Origin: DATDSR01 sp038062165
GTDB lineage: Bacteria > Patescibacteriota > Minisyncoccia > Phycocordibacterales > DATDSR01
Reading direction: 5' to 3'
Assembly: GCA_038062165.1 (NCBI GenBank)
Contig: JBBTXQ010000044.1
Location: 1-32,975 of the forward strand
Length of the DNA stretch: 32,975 nt
The position numbers were made by a program, and so were the translations under genes. Within the stretch, counting starts at the first letter, position 1. The number at the start of each line of letters is the position of its first letter. Below the pieces are notes generated by a model that had not been told where the DNA came from, did not search any database, and saw only the letters and a list, made by a program, of their open reading frames with translations. This document shows, piece by piece, positions 1-6,984 of the stretch.

Positions 1-63
1 TTAAAAAATTAATCAGCAAGAATACGCATGTATTAGTAATTAATACACACATTATACCACATA

Positions 64-1017
64 TTACACGTGTTTCTCTCTGGCAACCTCGACTAGAATC
101 TTCTTTACTTTTTCCAGAGTTCCTGGCTCATTTACAGATATCCTTCCCCACTTAGTCGCCTTGCCGCTAAGTAACCTAATTGAATCTGTGAACAAATCTG
201 ATTTTGACAAGAACACATATTCTTTTTTAGTTTTGAAACCTTGATCGTGCTTCTCTAATTCTTGACGTACTATTTCGTAATCCCTGACAGGATCATCACT
301 TTCGGCTGACACAAGATGAAATAGGACTTTAGTTCTGGCTATGTGCCGCAAAAACTTTGTGCCCAAACCCCTACCCTCACTTGCCCCCTCAATTAAGCCC
401 GGAATATCTGCCAGTATCAAATCGTAGTAAGCACCAAGATTGGGCTCGAGGGTCGTGAATGGGTAGTTAGCCACTTTGGCCTGCGCGCGAGTGAGAGCAT
501 TAAGCAAACTTGACTTACCTGCATTGGGTAAGCCAACGAAGCCGACATCCGCAATCAAGCGCAATTCAAGCCTGAAAGTGAAAGCATCGCCTTGTAGTCC
601 CGGTTGTGATTCTTTGGGCGAAGTGTTCGTTGATGAGCGATATAGAAAGTTGCCCTTACCACCACGGCCACCCTTCGCAATCAGCAATCTCTCACCGATC
701 TTGAGAATCTCGCGATCAGCGCCTGTGTCAACATTGTGAGCAATCGTGCCCACTGGCACTTTGAGCGTAAGTTCATCGCCACGATCTCCGTCTCTGAACT
801 GACTGCGGCCTTCGCGACCATTCTCGGCCGCAACTTCTTTCTTGTATCGATAAGCTTCGAGTGCGCCAATGTCAGAAACTCCCTCAAGATAGACATCACC
901 CCCGTGTCCACCCGAGCCACCTGTCGGGCCCAGAGCCATCTTAACTTTCTGGAAAGCAACCGACCCCGGCCCACCATTCCCAGCCCGAACGCGTATTGTA
1001 ACGTCATCAACTAGCAT
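64..1017 (-). CDS. obg: Obg-family GTPase
   Basis: Obg/CgtA is a GTPase that binds the large ribosomal subunit and takes part in 50S assembly and stress control. The N-terminal glycine-rich Obg domain fills roughly residues 1-155. The G domain follows with P-loop GLPNAGKSS near 163 and G3 motif DIPGLIEGASEGRG near 203; the G4 position reads SKSD instead of NKxD. At 317 aa it is shorter than the roughly 340-430 aa of many Obg proteins and has no C-terminal OCT extension. The ATG at 1015-1017 is chosen because TGC-TATGAT ends 6 nt upstream, which predicts a leaderless mRNA. It is transcribed divergently from the orphan gene at 1127. Confidence 0.96.
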   Translation of the reverse strand: MLVDDVTIRVRAGNGGPGSVAFQKVKMALGPTGGSGGHGGDVYLEGVSDIGALEAYRYKKEVAAENGREGRSQFRDGDRGDELTLKVPVGTIAHNVDTGADREILKIGERLLIAKGGRGGKGNFLYRSSTNTSPKESQPGLQGDAFTFRLELRLIADVGFVGLPNAGKSSLLNALTRAQAKVANYPFTTLEPNLGAYYDLILADIPGLIEGASEGRGLGTKFLRHIARTKVLFHLVSAESDDPVRDYEIVRQELEKHDQGFKTKKEYVFLSKSDLFTDSIRLLSGKATKWGRISVNEPGTLEKVKKILVEVAREKHV

Positions 1018-1023
1018 GATTTA

Positions 1024-1029
1024 ATCATA
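1024..1029 (-). promoter_or_regulatory. Extended -10 box of obg (leaderless)
   Basis: On the minus strand TATGAT is preceded by TGC and ends 6 nt before the obg ATG. No good -35 is visible, as expected for an extended -10 promoter. Transcription would begin at or next to the A of the start codon. Confidence 0.6.
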
Positions 1030-1054
1030 GCACAATTATCAAACACACGCTGAC

Positions 1055-1083
1055 TTGACTTTGTCAATTGTTTTTGCTAGGTT
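1055..1083 (+). promoter_or_regulatory. Sigma70-type promoter of orphan gene O1
   Basis: TTGACT at 1055-1060, a 17-nt spacer, and TAGGTT at 1078-1083 preceded by TGC (extended -10). The start point would be near 1090, leaving a leader of about 37 nt before the ATG at 1127. Unlike most neighbours, this gene has both promoter boxes and a real leader. Confidence 0.65.
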
Positions 1084-1126
1084 TTCATCAGTAGTACACA
1101 ACACGACTAAGGGAAAGGAGAATGAG

Positions 1127-1444
1127 ATGAAGCAGACTCAAATCCAAACGCAAATCACCGAAGCCGCGCTAGTGCGACAAGGTGACTCAACGATTCTCGA
1201 AGGCGAGGTGCCTGTCATCCCTGTCGACGTATACGACCTAGTGCAGGTAGGTGAGGTCGTCAACTTTCTACGTTCGGGGTGTCCGGGAGTTCAGGTCCCT
1301 GTTGGCAACGCAAGGTCCGCACTTGAAGGAAAAGACGATGCTGAGGGACTCCGAGAATCACTCGGAAAGTTCGCCCTCCCAGACGAAAAATTCATCGTCA
1401 CTCAGAGCAACAAGGAGGTGGTCCTAGTAACTCGAGAGAAGTAG
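1127..1444 (+). CDS. Orphan cassette gene O1, unknown 105-aa protein
   Basis: I do not recognise this protein. It is soluble-looking, with no signal peptide or membrane segment; it has a Gln/Thr-rich N-terminus, a valine-rich stretch around residues 26-45 and a charged C-terminus. The ATG at 1127 is preferred over upstream in-frame starts because AAGGAG at 1115-1120 lies 6 nt before it and the upstream TTG coincides with the -35 box. The gene is monocistronic: its own promoter lies upstream and a hairpin terminator follows 11 nt after the stop. Its codons are richer in G and C than those of obg or the toxin gene beside it, which suggests a different origin or different selection. Confidence 0.75.
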   Translation: MKQTQIQTQITEAALVRQGDSTILEGEVPVIPVDVYDLVQVGEVVNFLRSGCPGVQVPVGNARSALEGKDDAEGLRESLGKFALPDEKFIVTQSNKEVVLVTREK

Positions 1445-1455
1445 TGAAGCATAAT

Positions 1456-1497
1456 GCCCCGTGTGATCCCTTTAAAAGAAGGTCGCCTCCACGGGGC
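1456..1497 (+). terminator. Terminator of O1
   Basis: GCCCCGTG at 1456-1463 pairs with CACGGGGC at 1490-1497. A second weaker stem inside (CCTT with AAGG) shortens the loop. A CTTCGCATTTTAT stretch follows. It isolates O1 from the toxin gene downstream. Confidence 0.7.
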
Positions 1498-1537
1498 CTT
1501 CGCATTTTATATTTAGTGGAGAAGGGGTGCTTTATGA

Positions 1538-1543
1538 TACGAT
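1538..1543 (+). promoter_or_regulatory. -10 box of the PemK/MazF-like gene
   Basis: TACGAT ends 6 nt before the GTG start at 1550, the same spacing as at other leaderless genes in this window. An overlapping TATGAT lies at 1534-1539 and could be an alternative box. Confidence 0.45.
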
Positions 1544-1549
1544 TAATGT

Positions 1550-1933
1550 GTGAAAAAAGACTTTGATTCGTGGAATAACGAGAAGAAACGAATCCATAAT
1601 GAAGCTCGCATAGTGTATGTCCACTCGCGAGAAATTTGGTGGTGTGCACTTGGAGTGAATGTGGGTGCGGAGGTGGATGGAAAAAATAATAATTTTGAAC
1701 GACCGGTATTGGTAGTACGGGTTTACAACAAAGAAACTTTTCTCGCCTTACCCATAACCAGTATCGAGAAAACAGACAAATTTCACTGCCCCGTGGAAAC
1801 TCGCATTGGAACAGTGTGGGTCAAGTTAACTCAAGCAAAGGTTTTAAGTACTCACCGAGTCATAAGGAAACTAGACTTACTGCCAGAGAATGAGCTCAAG
1901 AAAGTTAAGGATAGACTGAAAGACTTTATATAA
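1550..1933 (+). CDS. PemK/MazF-type toxin-like endoribonuclease
   Basis: The 127-aa protein resembles the PemK/MazF ribonuclease-toxin fold: a positively charged N-terminal helix, then a WWCALGVNVGAEVDG strand-loop at about residues 30-45, FERPVLVVRVYN, the central PITS strand, and a VKLTQAKVLSTHRVIRK segment before a C-terminal helix. Known members cleave mRNA and are usually neutralised by a small antitoxin encoded just upstream. Here no antitoxin overlaps it; the neighbour O1 has its own promoter and terminator and does not look like an antitoxin. It starts with GTG 6 nt after a -10 box. The family call is fairly safe; toxin activity is inferred. Confidence 0.8.
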   Translation: MKKDFDSWNNEKKRIHNEARIVYVHSREIWWCALGVNVGAEVDGKNNNFERPVLVVRVYNKETFLALPITSIEKTDKFHCPVETRIGTVWVKLTQAKVLSTHRVIRKLDLLPENELKKVKDRLKDFI

Positions 1934-1938
1934 ACATC

Positions 1939-1960
1939 GATCCCGCCTTGCGGCGGGATC
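1939..1960. terminator. Palindromic hairpin after the toxin gene
   Basis: GATCCCGCC and GGCGGGATC form a perfect 9-bp stem around a TTGC loop, 5 nt after the stop. No T tract follows, so it could be a dispersed palindromic repeat as well as a terminator. Confidence 0.55.
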
Positions 1961-2057
1961 TCGGAGGCCTAAGCCATAATATCAAAAGTATAACTAGTAT
2001 ACAGGATAACAAATGAAAGTCAAGCGACTTACTAACAGCTTATAAACTAGGGACGAC

Positions 2058-3971
2058 CTAACGCGTGAGGATTGTGAGAAGTTTAGAGAGTGACATTGTG
2101 GCTACGCCTACTACGCTGTCGCCGCCGCCGTAGTAAATGAAAAGTGTGTCTTTATCTTGAGTAAGACCACAGGGGAAGACTACGTTGCCCACTTGGCCGT
2201 TCTTTTCGTATAGCTCACTCGGTTCAAGGATTGGCGCGGCTGTGCGGGCTATTACTGCTGTTGGATCTTTGAGCGATAGGAGCACTGCGCCCACTCGATA
2301 CGTGCCGTGTATACTAATGCCGTGGTAGAGCGCGAGCCAGCCGGATTTTGTCTTGATGGGTGGCGCGGCTAGGCCAACTTTGCGACAATCCCACATGCCT
2401 GGTCTGGGGGCGAGCACCTGTAATCTGTTTGAAACTTTTCCCAATTTTGCGAAATCAAGAGTTTTGATTTTATCAGCGTACACTATGCCGTCTATTCTGT
2501 GATAGAAAATATAATTGCCTTTCACTTTCTCTGGCAAGAAGGCCGCATCTTTGTCATCTATGCTCTCGGTTGTAATCACGGCAGGCTCACTCCAATCCCA
2601 TTTTTTATTAAGAAAATCTGTCGTTGATATTGAGCTTACGGCCACGGCCGGTGACTTAATGCCATTATATGCCGTGTAGCAGAGATAGAGCCGCTTGCCG
2701 ATCTCGGTGATCCGCGGATCCTCACAACCAGAGTTACCACCGGCCACGCCTTTATTTTCAAAGTCAGCTCTGGGCACATAAATTGGTTCAGGCAATCGCT
2801 CGCTCACAGATAATCCATTCTGACTTTGCACATAACCAATTGTTGACGTATTATCGTCACTCATAGCGCGGTAAAGTATGTGTGTTTTGCCAGCTAATTT
2901 AATCGCGGCAGGATTAAATGTAGCTTTGCTCTCCCACTTATGATGTAAAATAGGGCTGATTATGGGATTGTCTACGAAACGCGTGGCGAACTTGTTGCGC
3001 GTTTCGACGCGCATCCCCGCCACCAAATCGCGCACATCAATCTCGGCCTGGCAACAAGTTGTATCAGTAGCGCCATAATAAATCTGAAGCGTGTGATTAT
3101 TTAGAAGTGCGCCGGAGGGAAAAGTAATATTAGGAACGTGGCCATACTTCTCGTAAGTTTCTTCTGGGGCCATTATGGGTCCGTGAGTATGACCGATTAT
3201 TTTGCTCGGATTATCCTTATCAAGCAGGAGAGCTTCAATGCCAAAGATCACTCCGGACGTACCGTACTCTTGTATATGCGAATAGACAACGAGCCAACCC
3301 TCGGGTAGCTCGATCGGAGCGGCACCCACTTCAATTTGATCTCGATCAGTACGGCGCGGGTTAATTGAATACTTGTCTATCTCATTGTGCCATGTTCGCC
3401 AATACTCTTCACTCCAAAGATCTTCGATCCGACCGAGCATGGCAAAGGACATGCGCGCAGGTGGCGAATCGGTGTGGGCCGAAAGAAGTACCACAATTTT
3501 ACCGCTAATTCGCCGCGGGAAAAGCACCATAGCCTTAGCATTGAACGGAGTAACTAAGTGCCGCTCACGCACACTCTTAAGATCATCGCTCACAGCTACA
3601 GCCACGCGGATACCTTCGGCATTAAATGGGTAAGTGCCTAGAGCTGTGTAGAAAATATAATATTTACCCTCGAAATAAGAGATTCGTGGATCTTCACAGC
3701 CATACCGCTCCCAATCTTGTTCCGGCATGATGAACTGCTCACGAGTGTTCTCCTTGAAATGCGCGCCATCAGTGCTCGTGGCATGACCGATGGTTGAGAG
3801 AGCTACATGTCGATCTCCTATCACAACCGGATCGCCCATAGCACGGTAAAACGCGTGCAGAGTCCTGCCTTTCCACATGGGTGACCAATTGAACGTAGAC
3901 TCGCCCTCCCAAGGGTGAGTGGTAATTGGATTAATAATCGGGTTGTGGATCGAGCGTTTAACTATGAACAT
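2058..3971 (-). CDS. Tandem two-domain GH130 glycoside phosphorylase/hydrolase
   Basis: This 637-aa protein contains two complete GH130 five-bladed propeller domains in one chain, about residues 1-315 and 325-637. Each carries the family hallmarks: an FNW/FNP...YRA strand near its start and a GCEDPRI motif (residues ~92-98 and ~418-424) containing the catalytic aspartate region. Each ends with an F-IYYG-D-strand (IYYGATDT; IYYGGGDS). GH130 enzymes cleave beta-mannosides, most by phosphorolysis to alpha-mannose-1-phosphate, some by hydrolysis; I cannot tell which from sequence alone. There is no signal peptide, so it should be cytoplasmic. It starts 7 nt after a second GH130 gene and is last in the operon. 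A tandem fusion is unusual, since most members have one domain of about 300-400 aa. Confidence 0.9.
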   Translation of the reverse strand: MFIVKRSIHNPIINPITTHPWEGESTFNWSPMWKGRTLHAFYRAMGDPVVIGDRHVALSTIGHATSTDGAHFKENTREQFIMPEQDWERYGCEDPRISYFEGKYYIFYTALGTYPFNAEGIRVAVAVSDDLKSVRERHLVTPFNAKAMVLFPRRISGKIVVLLSAHTDSPPARMSFAMLGRIEDLWSEEYWRTWHNEIDKYSINPRRTDRDQIEVGAAPIELPEGWLVVYSHIQEYGTSGVIFGIEALLLDKDNPSKIIGHTHGPIMAPEETYEKYGHVPNITFPSGALLNNHTLQIYYGATDTTCCQAEIDVRDLVAGMRVETRNKFATRFVDNPIISPILHHKWESKATFNPAAIKLAGKTHILYRAMSDDNTSTIGYVQSQNGLSVSERLPEPIYVPRADFENKGVAGGNSGCEDPRITEIGKRLYLCYTAYNGIKSPAVAVSSISTTDFLNKKWDWSEPAVITTESIDDKDAAFLPEKVKGNYIFYHRIDGIVYADKIKTLDFAKLGKVSNRLQVLAPRPGMWDCRKVGLAAPPIKTKSGWLALYHGISIHGTYRVGAVLLSLKDPTAVIARTAAPILEPSELYEKNGQVGNVVFPCGLTQDKDTLFIYYGGGDSVVGVATMSLSKLLTILTR

Positions 3972-3978
3972 ATTTCAT

Positions 3979-5223
3979 TCAGGACGCCGGTAGGGTCTTG
4001 TCTACGGCGAAGACAACATGCTCGTTCTTCATCAATTTTTTCATGAAATTATCGAGTTTGGTGTGAGCCATGGCTACATATTTATCACCACCACCGTAAT
4101 ATATGAAGAGTGTGCCATCTTTGACCACCGCTCCATTGGCATAGACTATCCCCGGCTTCCAATCATTCTCATACCATTCATTTGGTTCTATTAATGGATA
4201 GGCTGATCTGTACAAAACACGAGTGGGATCATTTAAATCGAGCAAAACTGCGCCTACTTTATAACGCCCTGGGTCATCTTTATCCATGGCATGATAGAAA
4301 AGTAACCAGCCATCATCTGTCTTAATTGGTGGAGCGGCGGCGCTACGGGTGCGACTATGCCATGCTACTACGTGATCAGGCAATGTATGCACGTCAGGCG
4401 CTTGCCCTTGATTGGGAGTGAGCCACTGATCGAGGCGATCAACGAAGGCAATGTGCACCCGAGTTGGATCGCCGAGATCAATATTGTGCAAAAGAGCGAA
4501 CTTGCCATTGAATTTTTCTGGGAAGAGCACCCAATTCTTCTGTCTGTCACCCGGACGCGAGAGATACGAGAAGTTGGTCCAATTCCAATTACCCTGTTCG
4601 AAATCGCGTTCATCAATCGAGGCATAGGCCACGCGCATTGAATCCCAGCCATTGAACATATTGAATGTCAGATATATGCGACCATCAATTTTGACTGCCC
4701 GTGGATCCTCACAACCACCCCAACCGCCGCCGGACGCATATAACACTCTGTCATATTTGAGCTCGGGTCTCGCAGGTGACGTATACGGGTAGTGACGAAT
4801 AATTGAACCCACGTCTTCAGCGGTGAATACCGGATAGAGTGAACGCTTGTCGAAATTTATACCATCAACACTCGAGGCATGACCGATACGCGAGACGCCA
4901 TCAGGCCCAAGTGCGCGATAAAATAGATGCACACGGCCATGATGCACAATCGCCCCGGGATTAAAAACAGCGGCAGATTCCCAAATGGATGTGGGATTAG
5001 GTCCCATTATGGGGTTACCCTTATGTTTATTTAAAACTTTAGGATATTTACGCTTTTTTACTACTCTCTTTTTTGCAGATTTCTTTTTAATTACTTTTTC
5101 CTTAACTAACTTTTTCTTTGCAGGTCTTCTGACATTTTTTTTAGAAACTCTTTTAACAGTCTTTTCACTAGCTACTTCCCTAACTATCTTTTTAACTTTC
5201 TTCTTGCGTTTATGTTCTGCCAT
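3979..5223 (-). CDS. GH130 glycoside phosphorylase/hydrolase with lysine-rich N-terminal tail
   Basis: The GH130 domain covers roughly residues 68-400 of 414, with FNPGAIVHHGRVHLFYRA, GGCEDPRAVKIDG (catalytic Asp region) and the closing IYYGGGDKYVAMAH strand. Ahead of it is a tail of about 60 residues made almost wholly of K, R, V, A and S, rich in KKK and VKK units and resembling histone H1-like or ribosomal-protein tails. The tail is coded by the same frame without a break and may bind nucleic acid or the envelope; its role is unknown. The gene overlaps the upstream cupin gene by 14 nt and precedes the tandem GH130 gene by 7 nt, so the three are surely cotranscribed. Confidence 0.9.
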   Translation of the reverse strand: MAEHKRKKKVKKIVREVASEKTVKRVSKKNVRRPAKKKLVKEKVIKKKSAKKRVVKKRKYPKVLNKHKGNPIMGPNPTSIWESAAVFNPGAIVHHGRVHLFYRALGPDGVSRIGHASSVDGINFDKRSLYPVFTAEDVGSIIRHYPYTSPARPELKYDRVLYASGGGWGGCEDPRAVKIDGRIYLTFNMFNGWDSMRVAYASIDERDFEQGNWNWTNFSYLSRPGDRQKNWVLFPEKFNGKFALLHNIDLGDPTRVHIAFVDRLDQWLTPNQGQAPDVHTLPDHVVAWHSRTRSAAAPPIKTDDGWLLFYHAMDKDDPGRYKVGAVLLDLNDPTRVLYRSAYPLIEPNEWYENDWKPGIVYANGAVVKDGTLFIYYGGGDKYVAMAHTKLDNFMKKLMKNEHVVFAVDKTLPAS

Positions 5224-5569
5224 ATTTGTCTTCTATTCTGACAATATCGCCCTCATCAAATTTACCCCTCGAGATTTCCAGAATCCTAACATCATCTTTC
5301 GGTGCCTCAATCCTATGTACCACCCCCACAAGAGCTACGAATTCATCTCCGGGATTACCTTGCATAACTTTCTCGCCAATAGTGACAGAAGGATGGCCAG
5401 ATAAAATATGCCAGAATTCTCCTCGGTGTTCATGCACCTGTAAACTAAACTCCTGACCCTTCACAATCTGCAAAATCTTGACAGTTGCCGGCTCATTGAG
5501 AGCAAACTCACGAAACTCTCCCCAGGGACGCTTTTCGGTGAATGGCATCATCCCGTTAGAAGTAAACAT
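5210..5569 (-). CDS. Cupin, mannose-6-phosphate isomerase type II-like
   Basis: A 119-aa single cupin domain like the C-terminal domain of type II phosphomannose isomerase/GDP-mannose pyrophosphorylase. It has the family opening KRPWGEFREF, metal ligands in QVHEHRGEFWHIL and VVHRIEAP, and the closing DEGDIVRIEDKYGR. The likely reaction is mannose-6-phosphate to fructose-6-phosphate. The start is uncertain: ATG 5569 lies inside an inverted repeat, and the ATGs at 5551 or 5548 (MMPFTEKRPWG) give the length usual for the family. It lies between the phosphomannomutase-like gene and the GH130 genes, which fits mannose salvage. Confidence 0.87.
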   Translation of the reverse strand: MFTSNGMMPFTEKRPWGEFREFALNEPATVKILQIVKGQEFSLQVHEHRGEFWHILSGHPSVTIGEKVMQGNPGDEFVALVGVVHRIEAPKDDVRILEISRGKFDEGDIVRIEDKYGRT

Positions 5570-5629
5570 CTATTTTTTGTAAATATAACATTGTATTGTG
5601 ATATCTCTGCAACATACTTCTAACGGGAT
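5550..5629 (-). repeat. CCCGTTAGAAG inverted-repeat element A
   Basis: Perfect 15-bp arms, ATCCCGTTAGAAGTA at 5550-5564 and its complement at 5615-5629, enclose 50 nt of AT-rich sequence. In the transcript of the cupin operon the second arm covers the cupin start region (ACTTCTAACGGGATGATG). The first arm lies 2 nt beyond the stop of the phosphomannomutase-like gene. The same arms recur at 31999-32078. It may be a small mobile-type element (MITE or REP-like) or an RNA hairpin controlling the cupin start. Confidence 0.8.
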
Positions 5630-5631
5630 CA

Positions 5632-6408
5632 TCATGAATCTTCATTATGCTCCAATAGTTCCCCAATTACTCTTAATGTATCCACAGGCCCCAAAACGGC
5701 TATGCACTCGATCCCAGCGCGTTTGGCCAGATAATCATTCCCTCCCTCAAACAAGGCATCTCCCACATAAATCATGTCATTTTTAGGGATGTGCAGATGG
5801 TCAGATAGCTGATCGATGGCAAAGGCCTTGTTGATGCCTTTCTTAGTAATATCCACAGACGTGGCACCCCCTACTGTAATTTCAAACTCTGGCACACGCG
5901 CTTCAAGAGCACTCGCAAGTGCTAAGCGCTTACTGCGATCCGGGTCCCATGCTTTCTTTAGTTCAACCGGCGCACTCTGGCCCAATGCCGAGAAAGTAAT
6001 CTCGCTTCCCCTATCTTCTGTCAGCTCGCCAAATATTTTCTCGGGCCTATTTTCTAATTTATCAGAGCCAAGCTCACTTAAAGATTCTTTAAGTGCATCC
6101 TTGATGCGTATCTTCTCAAGATCAGTTAAATAAATATTGTAAACGCTTTTCCATTCATGATCGAGATTACTATAAACAAACATTTCAGAACCGTTAGTCG
6201 GCAGTAGTATCAAATTGCTCAATAACTTATCCGGACACGCTAAGTGCGCAATGAATTGCTTCTTGTATTGCGGCAGTGAGCCGCCAGAGATAACAGCCAC
6301 CTTTGTTTTACTAAGTAGGTCGCAAAGAGCGCTTGATACGTCGGCAGTGAGATTAGCCTTGCTCTCTGTGAGTGTTCCGTCAAGATCAAATATGACTAAC
6401 TTACGCAT
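5632..6408 (-). CDS. Eukaryotic-type phosphomannomutase-like HAD phosphatase (IIB)
   Basis: This 258-aa protein follows the layout of the HAD-IIB phosphomannomutase family. Motif I FDLDGTLTES is at residues 7-16, SGGS near 41, then a cap domain with PTNGSEMFVY, a core-return segment GGATSVDITKKGINK, and motif IV GDALFEGGND near 218. These correspond well to the DVDGTLT, GGSD and GDKT-PGGND motifs of human-type PMM. The reaction would be mannose-1-phosphate to mannose-6-phosphate. The gene starts 6 nt after the PAP2 gene and is followed by inverted-repeat element A and the cupin gene. A general sugar phosphatase is the main alternative. Confidence 0.8.
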   Translation of the reverse strand: MRKLVIFDLDGTLTESKANLTADVSSALCDLLSKTKVAVISGGSLPQYKKQFIAHLACPDKLLSNLILLPTNGSEMFVYSNLDHEWKSVYNIYLTDLEKIRIKDALKESLSELGSDKLENRPEKIFGELTEDRGSEITFSALGQSAPVELKKAWDPDRSKRLALASALEARVPEFEITVGGATSVDITKKGINKAFAIDQLSDHLHIPKNDMIYVGDALFEGGNDYLAKRAGIECIAVLGPVDTLRVIGELLEHNEDS

Positions 6409-6414
6409 GAATAA

Positions 6415-6861
6415 TTAAAGTGATTTTAATCTAAATATTCGTGAAGCAACTAGAGCCACAACAATGCCCAAAACTGCCCCAGATAATATGTCAGCGTAAT
6501 CATGCACGTGAGCAAGCACTCGCGAGATTGATAGAATCGCGGCAAGTGCATAGAAGCAAATTCCCCAGCGCTTGTTCATGATAAATACAGAAGTGGCAAG
6601 TGAGAAAAAGAAAGTTGCATGCCCAGAAGGGAAAGCGTAACCGGTTGCATCAATAAGTGTGAGCAAGTTATCCGGCCGTGCCTTGGCAAAAAAATTCTTG
6701 AGTATAGTCCCAAAAACAAACCGCGTAATAAGAGCCGTACCCAAAGTGTGGAGGAGTAATTTTCGCCGATCAGTATTAACTTGCTCCAACCACCAATAAA
6801 AAAACAAAATTATAAAAACAACAGGCACCCAACTAGCCCCGAAAACAATCAGCCAACTCAT
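6415..6861 (-). CDS. PAP2-family membrane phosphatase
   Basis: A 148-aa integral membrane protein with several hydrophobic segments and the three PAP2 motifs in order: KNFFAKARP, FPSGHATF and SRVLAHVHDYADILSG. The family removes phosphate from phosphatidic acid, undecaprenyl diphosphate or related lipids at the membrane. The start is set at ATG 6861 because TGC-TACAAT ends 7 nt upstream and because the protein then opens directly with a membrane segment. An in-frame start at 6936 would add 25 residues upstream of that -10 box. It is first in the mannose operon; a role on a lipid-linked sugar carrier is possible but not shown. Confidence 0.88.
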   Translation of the reverse strand: MSWLIVFGASWVPVVFIILFFYWWLEQVNTDRRKLLLHTLGTALITRFVFGTILKNFFAKARPDNLLTLIDATGYAFPSGHATFFFSLATSVFIMNKRWGICFYALAAILSISRVLAHVHDYADILSGAVLGIVVALVASRIFRLKSL

Positions 6862-6868
6862 GACTGTA

Positions 6869-6874
6869 ATTGTA
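6869..6874 (-). promoter_or_regulatory. Extended -10 box of the mannose operon
   Basis: TACAAT preceded by TGC on the minus strand, ending 7 nt before the PAP2 start. It predicts leaderless transcription of the whole PAP2-PMM-cupin-GH130 operon. Confidence 0.55.
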
Positions 6875-6908
6875 GCACGGGATCCGGACATGGGTTGCAC
6901 CCAAAATC

Positions 6909-6964
6909 TTGCATCTTCTGTCAAGCTATGATACACTTAGTCCAGATAGGCAACCCTAAGCCTA
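6909..6964 (+). promoter_or_regulatory. Promoter and hairpin leader of orphan gene O2
   Basis: TTGCAT (6909-6914), 17 nt, TACACT (6932-6937), 2 nt, then GTCCAGATAGG (6940-6950). The last bases of that 11-mer begin a hairpin, TAGGC (6947-6951) pairing with GCCTA (6960-6964). The same boxes, spacing and 11-mer occur upstream of O7 on the other strand. A TATGAT at 6927-6932 has no -35 at a proper distance. Confidence 0.6.
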
Positions 6965-6984
6965 AAAACAAGGAGGAATTGGGA

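Noticed and set aside
476..1014. Plus-strand frames opposite obg
   Set aside because: Shadows of the obg reading frame with no family resemblance.
1127..1933. O1 and the PemK-like gene as a toxin-antitoxin pair
   Set aside because: They are separated by a terminator and have separate promoters, and O1 lacks a DNA-binding N-terminus typical of antitoxins.
4985..5404. Hydrophobic plus-strand frame opposite the lysine-rich tail of the GH130 gene
   Set aside because: Its phenylalanine/leucine-rich translation is simply the complement of AAA/AAG codons on the minus strand.
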